A DNA stretch of 64,000 bases from Shewanella insulae (lineage in GTDB: Bacteria; Pseudomonadota; Gammaproteobacteria; Enterobacterales; Shewanellaceae), in the NCBI RefSeq assembly GCF_009831655.1, contig NZ_WRPA01000006.1, forward strand, positions 1 to 64,000, in the 5' to 3' direction. The translations under genes were made by a program, and so were the position numbers. This document shows positions 36,520-48,277 of the stretch, piece after piece. The notes under the pieces were generated by a model. The model worked only from the letters and a program-made list of their open reading frames with translations. It was not told the origin of the DNA and ran no database searches. The stretch's first letter is position 1, and each line of letters begins with the position of its first letter.

Positions 36520-39177
36520 ATGGCAGATACCACAGTAGCAAAACTGGCCGAGGAAGTAGGGAAGAGTGCTGATCGATTAGTTGAGCAGTTTTCTGAAGCC
36601 GGCATTAAGAAGAGTAAAGCTGATACTGTTTCAGAAGAAGAAAAGCAGAAGTTGCTTGAGTTTCTTAAGAAGCAACACGGCGGTGACGCAGCACCAACTA
36701 AGATGACGCTGCAACGCAAATCAATCTCGACACTGAGCGTGTCGGGTAGCGGTGGCCAGTCGAAAGATATCAAAGTCGAAGTGCGTAAGAAGCGTACCTT
36801 CGTTAAGCGTGACGTAGCGGCCGAGGCCGAGGCAGAAGCTAAGGCCAAGGCAGAAGCCGAAGCCAAGGCTGCAGCCGAAGCGGAAGCTAAGGCCAAGGCA
36901 GAAGCCGAAGCCAAGGCAAAAGCCGAAGCAGAAGCTAAGGCAAAGGCCAAGGCGAAAGCCGAGGCAGAAGCTAAGGCCAAGAAGGCGGCCGATAGCAAGC
37001 CTGTCGAGGAAGAGACTGCCGAAGAGAAGGCTGCTCGCGAAGAAGAGGCGCGTCTACTGGCTGCTAAAGAAGCTGCCGCTAAGGCGAAGGCCGACGAAGA
37101 AGCTAAGGCTGCGGCAGAAGAAGCGCGTCGTCTAGCCGAAGAGAACGAGAAGCGTTGGGCGGAAGAAGAGCGTCTGCGTAAAGAATCGGAAAACAGTGCC
37201 GATCACCATGTCACGACCTCGACCGAGGCACGTGCGGCGGAAGATACGGCCGACAGAGACGCCGAGCGTCGTGGTCGCCGTGCGCGTAAGCCTGCCGGTG
37301 GCAAGAAAGACGCTGCGAACAAGAGGCGTGGTGGCAGAGATGCTCGCGGTGGTCGTAACAACCGTAACCAGCGTAATGCGCCAGAGTCTATGGATCACGG
37401 CTTCAACAAGCCTGCAGCGGCTGTGAATCGTGATGTGAGCATCGGCGAGACCATTACTGTTGCCGAGCTGGCACAGAAGATGGCAGTTAAGGCGACCGAG
37501 ATCATCAAGCAGATGATGAAGATGGGCTCTATGGTCACCATCAACCAGGTGCTGGATCAGGAAACTGCACAGCTGGTTGCCGAGGAGATGGGCCACAAGG
37601 TGGTTCTGACTCGCGAAAACGAACTTGAGCATCAAGTACTTGCAGACCGCGATGGCAACGTTAAGGTTGAGCCGCGTGCGCCTGTGGTGACCATCATGGG
37701 TCACGTTGACCACGGTAAGACATCGCTACTCGACTATATTCGTCGTGCGAAAGTGGCCTCAGGCGAGGCGGGTGGTATTACTCAGCATATCGGTGCATAC
37801 CACGTCGAAACCGAGAACGGCATGATCACCTTCTTAGATACCCCTGGTCACGCCGCGTTTACCGCGATGCGTGCCCGTGGTGCCAAGGCGACCGATATCG
37901 TTATTCTGGTGGTTGCGGCCGATGACGGTGTGATGCCACAGACTATCGAAGCGATTCAGCATGCTAAGGCGGGCGGCGTACCGCTCATCGTAGCTGTGAA
38001 CAAGATAGATAAGCCGGAAGCCGATCCCGATCGCGTTAAGTCAGAACTGTCTCAGCATGGCGTGATGTCAGAAGATTGGGGCGGCAACAACATGTTTGTA
38101 CATGTGTCAGCTAAGTCTGGCGAAGGTATCGACGAGCTGCTGGAAGGCATCTTGCTTGAAGCCGAGGTGATGGAATTGAAGGCGGTACGTGAAGGCATGG
38201 CGGCCGGTGTGGTTGTTGAGTCTAAGCTGGACAAGGGCCGTGGCCCTGTTGCTACCGTGTTGGTTCAGGAAGGCACGCTTAAGCAGGGCGATGTCGTTCT
38301 GTGTGGTCTCGAGTACGGTAAAGTCCGTGCGATGAAGGATGAGAATGGTAAGTCGATCACCGAAGCCGGTCCATCGATTCCCGTTGAGATCTTGGGGCTC
38401 TCTGGTGTGCCATCTGCCGGTGACGAAGCGACAGTTGTTCGTGACGAGCGTAAGGCACGTGAAGTGGCGCTCTACCGTCAAGGTAAGTTCCGCGACGTTA
38501 AGCTGGCACGTCAGCAGAAGTCTAAGCTTGAGAACATGTTCGCTAACATGACCGAAGGCGAAGTCCAAGAGCTGAACATCGTCCTGAAGGCCGACGTACA
38601 AGGCTCGCTGGAAGCGATTTCCGACTCACTCAACAAGCTGTCTACCGACGAGGTGAAGGTTAACATCATCGCCAGCGGTGTAGGTGGATTGACCGAGACA
38701 GATGCGACCCTGGCGGCAGCATCAAACGCCATCATGGTTGGTTTCAACGTTCGTGCCGATGCACAGGCGCGTAAGACGATTGAGAGCGAAAGCGTTGACC
38801 TGCGTTACTACAGCGTTATCTATCATCTGATCGATGAAGTTAAGGCGGCCATGGGCGGCATGTTGGCACCTGAGTTCAAGCAAGAGATCATCGGTCTTGC
38901 TGAAGTGCGTGACGTGTTCAAATCGCCTAAGATTGGTGCTATCGCAGGTTGTATGGTTACCGAAGGTACCATCAAGCGTAGCGCGCCAATCCGCGTATTG
39001 CGTGACAACGTGGTGATCTTCGAAGGTGAGCTGGAATCACTGCGTCGCTTCAAGGATGACGTTAACGAAGTTCGTAACGGTATGGAGTGTGGTATCGGCG
39101 TGAAGAACTATAATGACGTCAAAGTTGGCGATCAGATAGAGGTCTTCGAAACGGTCGAAATCGCTCGAACCTTATAA
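36520..39177 (+). CDS. infB: Translation initiation factor IF-2
   Basis: 885 residues from ATG 36520, with AGAGGGGAG upstream; extra residues back to 36472 overlap nusA and are not family-like. It begins [14 protein letters not shown] long Ala/Glu/Lys repeat region lies at about 100-155, with another charged region to about 245. The GTPase domain has G-H-V-D-H-G-K-T (394-401), D-T-P-G-H (440-444) and N-K-I-D. Domains C1 and C2 follow; C2 binds fMet-tRNA, whose gene lies at the head of this operon. Confidence 0.98.
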   Translation: MADTTVAKLAEEVGKSADRLVEQFSEAGIKKSKADTVSEEEKQKLLEFLKKQHGGDAAPTKMTLQRKSISTLSVSGSGGQSKDIKVEVRKKRTFVKRDVAAEAEAEAKAKAEAEAKAAAEAEAKAKAEAEAKAKAEAEAKAKAKAKAEAEAKAKKAADSKPVEEETAEEKAAREEEARLLAAKEAAAKAKADEEAKAAAEEARRLAEENEKRWAEEERLRKESENSADHHVTTSTEARAAEDTADRDAERRGRRARKPAGGKKDAANKRRGGRDARGGRNNRNQRNAPESMDHGFNKPAAAVNRDVSIGETITVAELAQKMAVKATEIIKQMMKMGSMVTINQVLDQETAQLVAEEMGHKVVLTRENELEHQVLADRDGNVKVEPRAPVVTIMGHVDHGKTSLLDYIRRAKVASGEAGGITQHIGAYHVETENGMITFLDTPGHAAFTAMRARGAKATDIVILVVAADDGVMPQTIEAIQHAKAGGVPLIVAVNKIDKPEADPDRVKSELSQHGVMSEDWGGNNMFVHVSAKSGEGIDELLEGILLEAEVMELKAVREGMAAGVVVESKLDKGRGPVATVLVQEGTLKQGDVVLCGLEYGKVRAMKDENGKSITEAGPSIPVEILGLSGVPSAGDEATVVRDERKAREVALYRQGKFRDVKLARQQKSKLENMFANMTEGEVQELNIVLKADVQGSLEAISDSLNKLSTDEVKVNIIASGVGGLTETDATLAAASNAIMVGFNVRADAQARKTIESESVDLRYYSVIYHLIDEVKAAMGGMLAPEFKQEIIGLAEVRDVFKSPKIGAIAGCMVTEGTIKRSAPIRVLRDNVVIFEGELESLRRFKDDVNEVRNGMECGIGVKNYNDVKVGDQIEVFETVEIARTL
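36818..36980 (+). repeat. Imperfect coding repeat in infB
   Basis: Degenerate tandem copies of GCAGAAGCTAAGGCCAAG-like units encode an Ala-Glu-Ala-Lys helix in the N-terminal linker of IF-2. Such tracts vary in length between strains. Confidence 0.75.
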
Positions 39178-39184
39178 GTTTAAA

Positions 39185-39209
39185 AGGGGCGGCGTAAGCC
39201 GCCCTTTTT
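39185..39209 (+). terminator. Intra-operon terminator between infB and rbfA
   Basis: GGGCGGC (39187-39193), loop GTAA, GCCGCCC (39198-39204), T5. Despite conserved co-operon order, most infB transcripts may end here. Confidence 0.85.
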
Positions 39210-39302
39210 GTTCAGGCATGACCCTAAGGCAAGACGCAACCGACAAAGCTTTGGTTGCGGCTTCACCTAGCCGGTCACCTGTTTTTGAGATGGCAAAATA
39301 TT

Positions 39303-39725
39303 ATGGCAAGAGAATTTAGTCGTACTCGTCGCATCGCACAGCAGCTGCAACAGGAGCTGGCTCAGGTGCTGCAACGGGATATCAAAGATCCGCGTATCGG
39401 TATGGTGACGGTCAACGACGTTGACGTTTCCCGTGACCTGAACTACGCCAAGGTCTACGTCACCTTCTTCGAGGAAGATAAGGCGGTTGTAGAGGAGAAG
39501 CTGGCGGCGCTGGAAGCGGCAGCGGGTTATGTTCGCTCTCTGGTAGCGGGTCGTATGAAGCTTAGGGTCATGCCCGAGATTCGCTTCGTTTACGATGCAT
39601 CGTTGATCGAAGGGATGCGCATGTCTAATCTGGTGAGTCAGGTGATCACCAAGGATGAGGCCAAGGCACGCGAACACGGTCGTGATGACGAAGAGCCCGA
39701 CACTCCCAAGCAGGACGATAACTAA
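39303..39725 (+). CDS. rbfA: Ribosome-binding factor A
   Basis: 140 residues from ATG 39303; the frame opens at 39255 but [10 protein letters not shown] is the family start. KH-like fold; binds the 30S subunit and is needed for 16S 5'-end maturation and cold adaptation. Motifs: [18 protein letters not shown]. The acidic C-terminal tail is longer than in E. coli. SD weak. Stop overlaps the truB ATG (TAATG). Confidence 0.96.
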   Translation: MAREFSRTRRIAQQLQQELAQVLQRDIKDPRIGMVTVNDVDVSRDLNYAKVYVTFFEEDKAVVEEKLAALEAAAGYVRSLVAGRMKLRVMPEIRFVYDASLIEGMRMSNLVSQVITKDEAKAREHGRDDEEPDTPKQDDN

Positions 39726-40672
39726 TGGCGCGTAGACCTAGAGGTCGCTTGGTCGACGGCATAGTGCTGCTGGACAAAGACACGGGAATGAGCTCCAACT
39801 TCGCCTTACAGAGAGTGAAGCGAATCTATAACGCGGCCAAGGCGGGGCACACAGGCGCGCTGGACCCCTTAGCGACCGGTATGTTACCTATCTGCCTGGG
39901 AGAGGCCACCAAGTTTTCTCAGCACCTACTCGATGCCGACAAGCGTTATCTGGTGACCGCCAAGTTGGGTGTTCGCACCGATACCAGCGACTCGGACGGT
40001 GAGGTGGTGCAGACGCGTCCGGTAAACTTCACCGAGCAGCAGCTCGAAGAGGCGCTGGAGCATTTTCGTGGTGAGACCATGCAGGTGCCCTCAATGTACT
40101 CGGCGCTCAAGTATCAGGGCCAACCTCTGTACAAGTATGCCAGAGAAGGCAAAGAGGTGCCGCGCGAGGCACGCCCAATTAACGTCTTCGAGCTTAACTT
40201 TATCAAGCTCGAGGGTGACGAGCTGACTCTGGACATCCACTGTTCTAAGGGCACCTATATTCGCACCATCACAGACGATCTCGGTGAAATGCTAGGCTGT
40301 GGTGCCCATGTGATCATGCTGCGCCGCACAGGCGTTGCCGGTTATCCCTACGATAAGATGGTGACACTGGAGCAGCTTGAGGCATTGCTTACTCAGGCGC
40401 AGGAAGAAGAACGCCCGCCTAAGGAGCTGCTGGACCCCTTGTTGCTGCCCATGGATACCGCGGTAAGCGGCCTTAAGGAGATCAACGTCTCCGATGAACT
40501 GGCCCACTACCTGATGAATGGTAATCCGGTTCAGGTGGCAAATCTGCCCGTCGATGAACTGGTGCGTATCACCCTGGGTGAGGCGAAACAGTTTGTCGGA
40601 ATTGGCCAGATGAACGACGACGGCTTGCTGGCGCCTAAACGTCTGGTGGTATTGCACGACGAGCAGGCCTGA
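39725..40672 (+). CDS. truB: tRNA pseudouridine-55 synthase
   Basis: 315 residues. Makes pseudouridine 55 in the T-loop of tRNAs. Catalytic Asp in [11 protein letters not shown]; other motifs D-K-D-T-G-M-S-S-N and S-K-G-T-Y-I-R-T; C-terminal PUA-like domain. Starts inside the rbfA stop codon, indicating translational coupling. Confidence 0.98.
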   Translation: MARRPRGRLVDGIVLLDKDTGMSSNFALQRVKRIYNAAKAGHTGALDPLATGMLPICLGEATKFSQHLLDADKRYLVTAKLGVRTDTSDSDGEVVQTRPVNFTEQQLEEALEHFRGETMQVPSMYSALKYQGQPLYKYAREGKEVPREARPINVFELNFIKLEGDELTLDIHCSKGTYIRTITDDLGEMLGCGAHVIMLRRTGVAGYPYDKMVTLEQLEALLTQAQEEERPPKELLDPLLLPMDTAVSGLKEINVSDELAHYLMNGNPVQVANLPVDELVRITLGEAKQFVGIGQMNDDGLLAPKRLVVLHDEQA

Positions 40673-40675
40673 GGC

Positions 40676-40704
40676 TTGCTTAATGGCGCTAAAATCGGTA
40701 CTAT
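40676..40704 (+). promoter_or_regulatory. Promoter of rpsO
   Basis: -35 TTGCTT (40676-40681), 17-bp spacer, -10 TACTAT (40699-40704), starting 4 bases after the truB stop. Confidence 0.8.
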
Positions 40705-40767
40705 AGCGCGCTCTCTTTGGCTGAGTTAGTGATCGGCTGAAGTTTCTATCTATTTTTGGAGAAAAAA

Positions 40768-41037
40768 ATGTCACTAAGTAAAGAAGTAAAAGCACAAATC
40801 CTGGCTGATTTCGGCCGTGGTGAGAACGATTCTGGTTCTACAGAAGTTCAGGTTGCCCTGCTAACTGCACAGATCAACCACCTACAAGGTCACTTCAAAG
40901 AGCACATCCATGATCATCACTCACGTCGTGGTTTGCTTCGCATGGTTAACTCTCGTCGTAAGCTTCTAGCTTACCTGAAGCGCACTGAAAACGAGCGCTA
41001 TCAAGAGCTTATCAAGAAGTTAGGTCTACGTCGCTAA
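40768..41037 (+). CDS. rpsO: 30S ribosomal protein S15
   Basis: 89 residues, as in E. coli, from ATG 40768 preceded by TTTGGAG; a TTG at 40756 is rejected. Binds 16S rRNA helix 22 early in 30S assembly. Family motifs: [26 protein letters not shown]. Own promoter and terminator. Confidence 0.99.
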   Translation: MSLSKEVKAQILADFGRGENDSGSTEVQVALLTAQINHLQGHFKEHIHDHHSRRGLLRMVNSRRKLLAYLKRTENERYQELIKKLGLRR

Positions 41038-41058
41038 TCTATCGATTAGTGCTGTAGT

Positions 41059-41086
41059 GAAAAAGGAGGCTTAGCCTCCTTTTTTT
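41059..41086 (+). terminator. Rho-independent terminator of rpsO
   Basis: AGGAGGC (41064-41070), loop TTA, GCCTCCT (41074-41080), then T6. Confidence 0.92.
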
Positions 41087-41132
41087 ATGCCTGACGTTCG
41101 GTGCTGTCGTTTAAATCTGTTGCCGATGGCGA

Positions 41133-43166
41133 CTAAATTTGGCTGATGCTGGCGGTGTTTGGGGTGATATATCTGTCTTCAAACTCGCTAATATCCAGTG
41201 GCTGGCTGTAGTAGAAGCCCTGGCCTATCTCACAGTCCATCTGTTTCAACCAATTGAGTTGTTGCTCGTTCTCTATTCCTTCGGCCACGATATGCAGATT
41301 CAGCTGCTTGCCCAGCATCAAGATGGTGGAGGCGATGGCGCTCTCATTGGGCAGATCCGTCACGAAGCAGCGGTCGATCTTCATGGTAGTGATAGGTAGG
41401 TGGCGCAGATAGGAGAGCGAGGAGTAACCTGTGCCGAAATCATCGACCGCAATACCGAATCCGGCACCCTTAAGTTGCTCCAGCTTATGGATGGCGAGCT
41501 CGATATCATTCATCAGTGAGGTCTCGGTGATCTCTATCTCGAGCAGATGAGGGTCTATCTGGTATCTCAGCGCCAGTTGCTTGATATCCGGCACCAGGCT
41601 GGCGTCGGCAAACTGTTGTGAGGCGACATTGACCGCGATGGGGATGGCGTAGTTATAGCGTTTACGCCAATGCTTTAGGGTGCGGCAGGCCTCTTCGATG
41701 ACCCAGCGCCCCAGGGGAATGATGATCCCCGTCTCTTCGGCCACAGGGATGAATGACATGGGGCTGATGAGACGGCCATCTTTCTTCCAGCGTATTAACG
41801 CCTCACAGGCGATCACCTTGCCGGTCTTGATATTAAACTTAGGCTGGAAATGCAGCAGGAATTCGTTGTTCTTCAGGGCGTCATGCAGAGAGGCCTCGGT
41901 TCTGAGACGCACCGCGGCACGCTCTGTCATCTGCTGTTTGAAGAAGGCCCACTGATTCGAGCCCGCCGCCTTGGCGCTGTACATGGCGATGTCGGCGTGA
42001 CGGATCAGGTCTTCTGCGCTGAGGCCATCGTCGGGATAGATGGAGATCCCTACGGAGGCGGCGGGGTGTATGGTGTGTTCGTTCAGTTGTAGCGGCACGT
42101 TGAGTTGCATTAGGAGCTTGTCGACAAAATCGGCAGCCTGATCAGGCGTTCTGGCATCTTCGGCCAAGATGACAAACTCGTCGCCACCGAGGCGGGCCAC
42201 AGTGCCGCGATCGCCCACCACGCGCTCAAGCACCCTGGCGATACGCGCTAAAAACTGATCCCCCAAGGCATGACCCAGGGAGTCGTTGACGTTCTTGAAA
42301 CGGTCGAGATCGATAAATAGCATGGTGAATTGGTGCTTATGCACCCTGGCACGCTGAATCGACACTGCTATGGTCTCCAGCAGCAGGGTGCGGTTGGGCA
42401 GCCCAGTTAAGGGATCTCGGGTTGCCATGCGGCGAAGCTTGCTCTGGGTCTGGCCAAACTGGATTAAGATTTGATTAAATTTTGATGTCACCAGACCCAG
42501 TTCGTCATCTTGGTGGGCGGGTGACATGGGCAGCAGATTATCGTCCGGTAGCTCAGGATCTATCTTATCTATCGCTTCGCTTATCTCGGCGATCGGCTTG
42601 GTGAGAAAGCGGTGGAAGATGATGGACAGCGCCATTGTGACCAAGAGCGCCCGGGCCAGGGTGGCCAGGAAACTAAAGCGTAACTGAGAGAAGAGTGAGT
42701 CTGTCAGCTCCTGGGTGTTATAGACTATGGTCAGTGTGCCGATAATCTGCTGCTGTTCTGTGCCCTCGAAGAAAGAGGGGCGGTAGAGGGTGCGGCTGAT
42801 CTCTTTCAGATCGCCAAACAGCTTCTTACTCAGTTTACGCACCAGGGGATTGTCGCTGGACGGATTGTTCATGGAGACGAACATGCTGGCGTCGTCGAGT
42901 TCAATCACCGCCTCGCCAACGTGTTCCACCTTAAGCACCCCTTCTAGGGTCTGGGTTGCCAGGTTGTCGTCCAGTGCCCACACGGCGTTGGCGGCCGGTT
43001 GCTCTATGGAGTCGAGCAGCTCTTCCTGGGCGACGATGAGTTGTTGGCGGGCCGACACGCCGACCAGGGCAACTTCGACAATAAAGATGGCAACGGCAAA
43101 AAATAACGCTGAAAACACGACCAATGTCGTCTGTTTCCATGTTAAGGATTTAAACCGTGCGCTCAT
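41133..43166 (-). CDS. Membrane GGDEF-EAL c-di-GMP enzyme
   Basis: 677 residues. Membrane segments at about 13-35 and 165-188 flank a periplasmic sensor of about 130 residues. A HAMP-like segment (about 185-240) leads to a GGDEF domain with intact G-G-D-E-F (327-331) and an EAL domain with intact E-A-L (455-457), D-D-F-G-T-G-Y-S and V-A-E-G-I-E. So both diguanylate cyclase and phosphodiesterase activity are possible. No R-x-x-D inhibitory site is seen before GGDEF. It lies opposite in strand between rpsO and pnp, which are adjacent in E. coli. Confidence 0.93.
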   Translation of the reverse strand: MSARFKSLTWKQTTLVVFSALFFAVAIFIVEVALVGVSARQQLIVAQEELLDSIEQPAANAVWALDDNLATQTLEGVLKVEHVGEAVIELDDASMFVSMNNPSSDNPLVRKLSKKLFGDLKEISRTLYRPSFFEGTEQQQIIGTLTIVYNTQELTDSLFSQLRFSFLATLARALLVTMALSIIFHRFLTKPIAEISEAIDKIDPELPDDNLLPMSPAHQDDELGLVTSKFNQILIQFGQTQSKLRRMATRDPLTGLPNRTLLLETIAVSIQRARVHKHQFTMLFIDLDRFKNVNDSLGHALGDQFLARIARVLERVVGDRGTVARLGGDEFVILAEDARTPDQAADFVDKLLMQLNVPLQLNEHTIHPAASVGISIYPDDGLSAEDLIRHADIAMYSAKAAGSNQWAFFKQQMTERAAVRLRTEASLHDALKNNEFLLHFQPKFNIKTGKVIACEALIRWKKDGRLISPMSFIPVAEETGIIIPLGRWVIEEACRTLKHWRKRYNYAIPIAVNVASQQFADASLVPDIKQLALRYQIDPHLLEIEITETSLMNDIELAIHKLEQLKGAGFGIAVDDFGTGYSSLSYLRHLPITTMKIDRCFVTDLPNESAIASTILMLGKQLNLHIVAEGIENEQQLNWLKQMDCEIGQGFYYSQPLDISEFEDRYITPNTASISQI

Positions 43167-43362
43167 TTGCCACCCCTTGTTCCTAGTGACTCATCACATT
43201 CTATTTTTCAGAAAAAGCAGCGATAGACAGAAAATTATCTTTATCTAACCACTTTAGAGAAAAGATTCAGCTTTGTCATCTACATGTGCTCTTTATCTAT
43301 TGAATAGACTTGCAGTATACTTAGCCGCGAAATTAAGGTTATTAAATTAAGGAAAGGTTCAC
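43167..43362 (+). promoter_or_regulatory. Upstream region of pnp
   Basis: AT-rich divergent region. A -10 TATACT (43316-43321) lies 42 bp before the pnp GTG; the -35 is weak. GGAAAGG at about 43350 is the SD. Confidence 0.5.
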
Positions 43363-45465
43363 GTGAATCCAATCGTAAAGAGTTTTGAATATGGTCAGCA
43401 CACAGTCACGCTAGAGACTGGGGTTATTGCACGTCAAGCAGACGCAGCTGTTTTGGCAAGTATGGGCGATACAACGGTATTGGTTACTGTTGTAGGCAAG
43501 AAAGCTGAAGAGCCAGGTCGTGACTTTTTCCCGTTAACCGTTAATTACCAGGAAAAAACTTACGCTGCGGGTAAAATCCCTGGTGGATTCTTCAAGCGTG
43601 AAGGCCGTCCATCTGAAGGCGAGACCCTCACTGCGCGTCTGATTGACCGTCCTATTCGTCCTCTATTCCCTAACGGTTTTAAGAACGAAGTTCAGGTGAT
43701 CATCACAGTGGTTTCTGTTGATCCAGAAATCAGCCCAGAAGTGATCTCTATGATAGGTACTTCTGCGGCACTGTCTATCTCAGGCATTCCATTCAACGGT
43801 CCACTGGGTTCTGCTCGTGTGGGTTATGTCGATGGCGAGTACATCCTCAACCCAACGGTTTCACAGCTAGAAAACAGCCAGCTGGAGCTGTCTGTTGCCG
43901 GTACTGAAAATGCAGTACTTATGGTTGAGTCTGAAGCCGACGCGCTGCCAGAAGAAGTAATGCTTGGCGCCGTGGTTTACGGTCACGAGCAACAGCAAGT
44001 TGTTATCCAAGCGATCAAAGAGCTGAAGGCCGAAGTTAACAAGCCAATGTGGGACTGGACTGCACCAGTACAAGATGAAGAGCTTGTTGCTAAGGTCAAA
44101 GATTTGGCCGAAGCGGGTCTAACCGAAGCTTACCAAATTGTGGTTAAGCAAGATCGTTATGCTCAAGTAGATGTTGTTAAAACGGCGGCTAAAGAAGCAT
44201 TACTGGCTGAAAACCCAGATGCCGATACCCGCGAAATTGACGGTCTACTTGGCAGCCTAGAGAAGAAAGTGGTTCGTAGCCGCATCATCGCAGGTAATCC
44301 ACGTATCGACGGTCGTGAACCAGATATGGTTCGTGCCCTGAGCGTCATGGCGGGCGTACTGCCACGTACTCACGGTAGTGCTCTGTTCACCCGTGGTGAG
44401 ACTCAGGCGCTGGTTACTTGTACCTTAGGTACCGAGCGTGACGCACAGAAGATCGACAGCATCATGGGCGAGCAAACCAGCCGCTTCATGCTGCACTACA
44501 ACTTCCCTCCATACTCAGTGGGTGAAACCGGTATGGTTGGCTCGCCTAAGCGTCGTGAAATCGGTCACGGTAAGTTGGCATGGCGTGGTATCCACGCGGT
44601 AATGCCAACGGCTGAAGAGTTCCCATACAGCATCCGTGTAGTGTCTGAGATCACCGAATCTAACGGTTCAAGCTCAATGGCTTCTGTGTGTGGTACTTCA
44701 CTAGCATTGATGGATGCCGGTGTACCGATCAAGACTTCAGTTGCCGGTATCGCTATGGGTCTGGTTAAAGAAGGCGACGATTTCGTTGTACTTTCTGACA
44801 TTCTGGGTGACGAAGACCACCTAGGTGACATGGACTTCAAAGTGGCTGGTACCCGTGACGGTGTTACCGCACTGCAGATGGATATCAAGATCGAAGGTAT
44901 CACTAAAGAGATCATGCAGATCGCTCTGCAACAAGCCTACGGTGCACGTGTACACATACTGAATGTGATGGATCAGGCAATTTCGGGTCACCGCGAAGAT
45001 ATTTCTGATCACGCGCCGCGTATCACCACCCTGAAGATCAACCCTGAGAAGATCCGTGACGTGATTGGTAAGGGTGGTGCGACTATCCGTGCATTGACCG
45101 AAGAGACTGGCACTACTATCGAGCTAGAAGATGACGGTACTGTGAAGATTGCTTCGGCTAACGGCGAAGCGACCAAAGAAGCTATCCGTCGTATCCAGGA
45201 GATCACTGCCGAGGTTGAAGTCGGTACCGTATACAATGGTAAGGTTGTTCGTATCGTTGACTTTGGTGCCTTCGTGACTATCCTGCCGGGTAAAGACGGT
45301 CTGGTACATATCTCGCAGATTGCCGAGGAGCGTGTTGCCAACGTCTCTGACTACCTGGAAGTGGGTCAGGAAGTTAAGGTTAAGGTGATGGAAGTCGATC
45401 GCCAAGGCCGCGTACGCCTGTCGATGAAAGAAGCTCAGCCGAAAGAAGAAGCGGCAAGCGAATAA
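43363..45465 (+). CDS. pnp: Polynucleotide phosphorylase
   Basis: 700 residues from GTG 43363. 3'-5' phosphorolytic exoribonuclease, trimeric, part of the degradosome in many gammaproteobacteria. Two RNase PH-like domains (F-F-K-R-E-G-R-P and the second with [14 protein letters not shown]), then a KH domain ([10 protein letters not shown]) and a C-terminal S1 domain (V-D-F-G-A-F-V). In E. coli pnp is autoregulated through its leader. Terminator follows. Confidence 0.98.
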   Translation: MNPIVKSFEYGQHTVTLETGVIARQADAAVLASMGDTTVLVTVVGKKAEEPGRDFFPLTVNYQEKTYAAGKIPGGFFKREGRPSEGETLTARLIDRPIRPLFPNGFKNEVQVIITVVSVDPEISPEVISMIGTSAALSISGIPFNGPLGSARVGYVDGEYILNPTVSQLENSQLELSVAGTENAVLMVESEADALPEEVMLGAVVYGHEQQQVVIQAIKELKAEVNKPMWDWTAPVQDEELVAKVKDLAEAGLTEAYQIVVKQDRYAQVDVVKTAAKEALLAENPDADTREIDGLLGSLEKKVVRSRIIAGNPRIDGREPDMVRALSVMAGVLPRTHGSALFTRGETQALVTCTLGTERDAQKIDSIMGEQTSRFMLHYNFPPYSVGETGMVGSPKRREIGHGKLAWRGIHAVMPTAEEFPYSIRVVSEITESNGSSSMASVCGTSLALMDAGVPIKTSVAGIAMGLVKEGDDFVVLSDILGDEDHLGDMDFKVAGTRDGVTALQMDIKIEGITKEIMQIALQQAYGARVHILNVMDQAISGHREDISDHAPRITTLKINPEKIRDVIGKGGATIRALTEETGTTIELEDDGTVKIASANGEATKEAIRRIQEITAEVEVGTVYNGKVVRIVDFGAFVTILPGKDGLVHISQIAEERVANVSDYLEVGQEVKVKVMEVDRQGRVRLSMKEAQPKEEAASE

Positions 45466-45491
45466 TCGATAGCGAAAGCGAGTTAAATTTG

Positions 45492-45518
45492 AAAGGAGAC
45501 CATTAGGTCTCCTTTTTT
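45492..45518 (+). terminator. Rho-independent terminator of pnp
   Basis: AAAGGAGACC (45492-45501), loop ATTA, GGTCTCCTTT (45506-45515), with T residues to 45518. Confidence 0.92.
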
Positions 45519-45602
45519 ATTGGTTTTTTCTCATAGGTGATAGCCGTGACTAGTTGGTATTGCTATGATTGAGGCTATTGCAGCGCTGAAAAGGTTAAAT
45601 GG

Positions 45603-46496
45603 ATGACTCATAAATTTCGCTCGGTCTCGTTGGCTATGATGACCGGCTTAAGTTTGTTAATGACAGGATGTGTATCGACTCAATCGGCGGTGACGGCAGA
45701 GCAGGGTAAGTTAATGGTGGCGCCTGTGATGCCAGATTATAAGCTAGAGGTTACCCTGGCGAGGTTAAACGATATCTTGGCCTCTGCCGAACTCACTCCT
45801 GAGCAGCGTGCGCGTTTTCACTACGATCGTGGTGTCATCTATGACAGTGTTGGGCTGCGTATTCTGAGTCGCATCGATTTTCATCAGTCGCTGAAGTTGC
45901 AACCTAACTTGGCCGATGCCTATAACTTTATCGGCATCTACTACACCCAGGAAGGAGAATTCGAGAGCGCCTATGAGGCCTTCGATTCCGTGCTGGAACT
46001 GTCTCCCGACTATGACTATGCCTATCTCAATCGCGGCATCGCCCTCTATTATGGGCAGCGCGACGAGCTTGCCGTGGCCGACATGCAGTCTTTCTATCAG
46101 GCCAACGAACAAGATGGCTACCGCGCCCTGTGGCTCTATATTACCGAGTCGAAACTCAATGGCGAGCAGGCGATGCAGCATCTCGCTGAAAATAGATTAA
46201 AGCTTGATGACTCACAATGGTCGACCACGCTAGTGGACTTCTATCTGGGTAAGGTGAGTCGCGAGCAGGTGTTCGAGGTGGCTAAGCAGGGGCTGAGTCA
46301 TCCCAATGAGTATGCCGAGCGCCTGTGCGAGGCTTATTTTTATATCGCTAAGATCGCCGAGAAGCAGGGCAAGTATAGCGATGCGGCGAATTACTTCCGT
46401 CTGGCTTTGGCCACCAATATCTATGATTTTGTCGAGCATAGGTATGCCAGGGTCGAGCTGGCTCAGCTCAATGATCTGATCGCTCAACCCGAGTAG
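45603..46496 (+). CDS. nlpI: Lipoprotein NlpI (TPR)
   Basis: 297 residues (E. coli 294). Signal peptide with lipobox M-T-G-C, lipidated Cys23; outer-membrane lipoprotein. TPR repeats: A-D-A-Y-N-F-I-G-I-Y-Y-T-Q-E-G, then Y-A-Y-L-N-R-G-I-A-L-Y-Y. It serves as adaptor for peptidoglycan hydrolases and the Prc protease in E. coli. Downstream of pnp as in E. coli. Confidence 0.95.
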   Translation: MTHKFRSVSLAMMTGLSLLMTGCVSTQSAVTAEQGKLMVAPVMPDYKLEVTLARLNDILASAELTPEQRARFHYDRGVIYDSVGLRILSRIDFHQSLKLQPNLADAYNFIGIYYTQEGEFESAYEAFDSVLELSPDYDYAYLNRGIALYYGQRDELAVADMQSFYQANEQDGYRALWLYITESKLNGEQAMQHLAENRLKLDDSQWSTTLVDFYLGKVSREQVFEVAKQGLSHPNEYAERLCEAYFYIAKIAEKQGKYSDAANYFRLALATNIYDFVEHRYARVELAQLNDLIAQPE

Positions 46497-46543
46497 CTGG
46501 TTTAGGCCGCTAATCATGGGTGCCTAGTAGTTCTTATCTGGTG

Positions 46544-46575
46544 AAGGCTCGTCACGCTTGGCGGGCCTTTTCGTT
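46544..46575 (+). terminator. Probable terminator of nlpI
   Basis: AAGGCTCG (46544-46551) and CGGGCCTT (46562-46569) with one T-G pair around a 10-base loop, followed by TTCGTTT. Confidence 0.65.
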
Positions 46576-46688
46576 TCTATCCCTCGGCCCTATCCCGTCC
46601 CTCAGTTCCGGGTCGCTAAACTAGCCATGGGTCGAGCTTGGCGCTATAATTGCCCGCTTTTAACACTCCATCAAATTCGCAGGTAATC

Positions 46689-48269
46689 ATGTCAGGCTAT
46701 ACAGTTGAAGTCGACAAGCGTCGTACTTTCGCCATCATCTCGCATCCGGATGCGGGTAAAACCACTATTACAGAGAAGGTATTGCTATTCGGACAGGCTT
46801 TGCAGAAGGCGGGCACGGTAAAGGGCAAGAAGTCGGGACAGCATGCCAAGTCTGACTGGATGGAGATGGAAAAGGATCGTGGTATCTCTATTACCACCTC
46901 TGTGATGCAGTTCCCCTATCGTGACGCCCTGGTCAACCTGCTCGATACCCCGGGTCACGAAGACTTCTCGGAAGATACCTATCGTACGTTGACGGCGGTA
47001 GACTCCTGTCTGATGGTGATCGACTCGGCAAAGGGTGTAGAGCAACGCACGATCAAGCTGATGGAGGTGACCCGTCTGCGTGATACGCCGATCGTGACCT
47101 TCATGAACAAACTTGACCGCGACATTCGTGATCCTATCGAGTTGATGGACGAGGTAGAGAATGTACTGAACATCGCCTGTGCGCCAATCACCTGGCCTAT
47201 CGGTGCCGGTAAAGAGTTCAAGGGCGTCTACCATCTACTGCGTGACGAGGTGATTCTGTATCAGAATGGCATGGGCCATACCATTCAGGATTCACAGATC
47301 ATCAAGGGCTTGGATAACCCTGAGTTGGATGAGGCGATCGGCAGCTACGCGCAAGATCTGCGTGACGAGATGGAGTTGGTGCTGGGCGCCTCCCATGAGT
47401 TTGATCTCGAGGCCTTCCTCAAGGGCGAGCTAACACCTGTCTTCTTCGGTACCGCACTGGGTAACTTCGGTGTCGATCATATCCTCGATGGCATTGTCCA
47501 GTGGGCGCCGCGCCCTCAAGCGCGTGAGTCTGATCTGCGTGACGTTGAGCCCGATGAGCCTAAGTTCAGTGGCTTCGTGTTTAAGATCCAGGCGAACATG
47601 GATCCCAAGCACAGAGACCGTGTCGCCTTCATGCGTATCTGCTCGGGTCGTTATGAGCAAGGCATGAAGATGCACCATGTCCGTATCGGTAAAGATGTGA
47701 ACGTCAGTGATGCGCTCACCTTTATGGCGGGCGACCGTAACCGCGCCGATGCGGCCTATCCCGGCGATATTATCGGCCTGCATAACCACGGTACCATACG
47801 CATCGGCGATACCTTTACTCAGGGTGAGAAGTTACGCTTTACAGGCGTGCCTAACTTCGCGCCAGAGATGTTCCGTCGCATCAGGCTTAAAGATCCGCTG
47901 AAGCAGAAGCAGTTGCTTAAGGGGCTGGTACAGCTTTCGGAAGAAGGTGCGGTGCAGGTGTTCCGTCCGCTGGATACAAATGATCTCATTGTAGGCGCCG
48001 TGGGTGTGCTGCAGTTTGAGGTGGTGGTACAGCGCCTCAAGAGCGAATACAAGGTCGAGGCTATCTATGAGGCGATCAGCGTGGCCACTGCGCGCTGGGT
48101 CTACAGCAAAGACGCCAAGAAGCTGGAAGAGTTTAAGCGTAAGTGCAGCAACAACCTGGCACTCGATGGTGGCGATAACCTCACCTATGTGGCGCCGACC
48201 ATGGTGAACCTCAATCTGTCGATGGAGCGTTATCCCGACATAGAGTTCGCCAAGACCCGCGAAAACTAA
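46689..48269 (+). CDS. prfC: Peptide chain release factor RF3
   Basis: 526 residues from ATG 46689 (E. coli 529); a longer frame to 46650 is not family-like. GTPase recycling RF1/RF2. G motifs: [30 protein letters not shown]. Domains II and III follow. SD is a short CAGG. Terminator directly after. Confidence 0.98.
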   Translation: MSGYTVEVDKRRTFAIISHPDAGKTTITEKVLLFGQALQKAGTVKGKKSGQHAKSDWMEMEKDRGISITTSVMQFPYRDALVNLLDTPGHEDFSEDTYRTLTAVDSCLMVIDSAKGVEQRTIKLMEVTRLRDTPIVTFMNKLDRDIRDPIELMDEVENVLNIACAPITWPIGAGKEFKGVYHLLRDEVILYQNGMGHTIQDSQIIKGLDNPELDEAIGSYAQDLRDEMELVLGASHEFDLEAFLKGELTPVFFGTALGNFGVDHILDGIVQWAPRPQARESDLRDVEPDEPKFSGFVFKIQANMDPKHRDRVAFMRICSGRYEQGMKMHHVRIGKDVNVSDALTFMAGDRNRADAAYPGDIIGLHNHGTIRIGDTFTQGEKLRFTGVPNFAPEMFRRIRLKDPLKQKQLLKGLVQLSEEGAVQVFRPLDTNDLIVGAVGVLQFEVVVQRLKSEYKVEAIYEAISVATARWVYSKDAKKLEEFKRKCSNNLALDGGDNLTYVAPTMVNLNLSMERYPDIEFAKTREN

Positions 48270-48277
48270 TCAACTGA

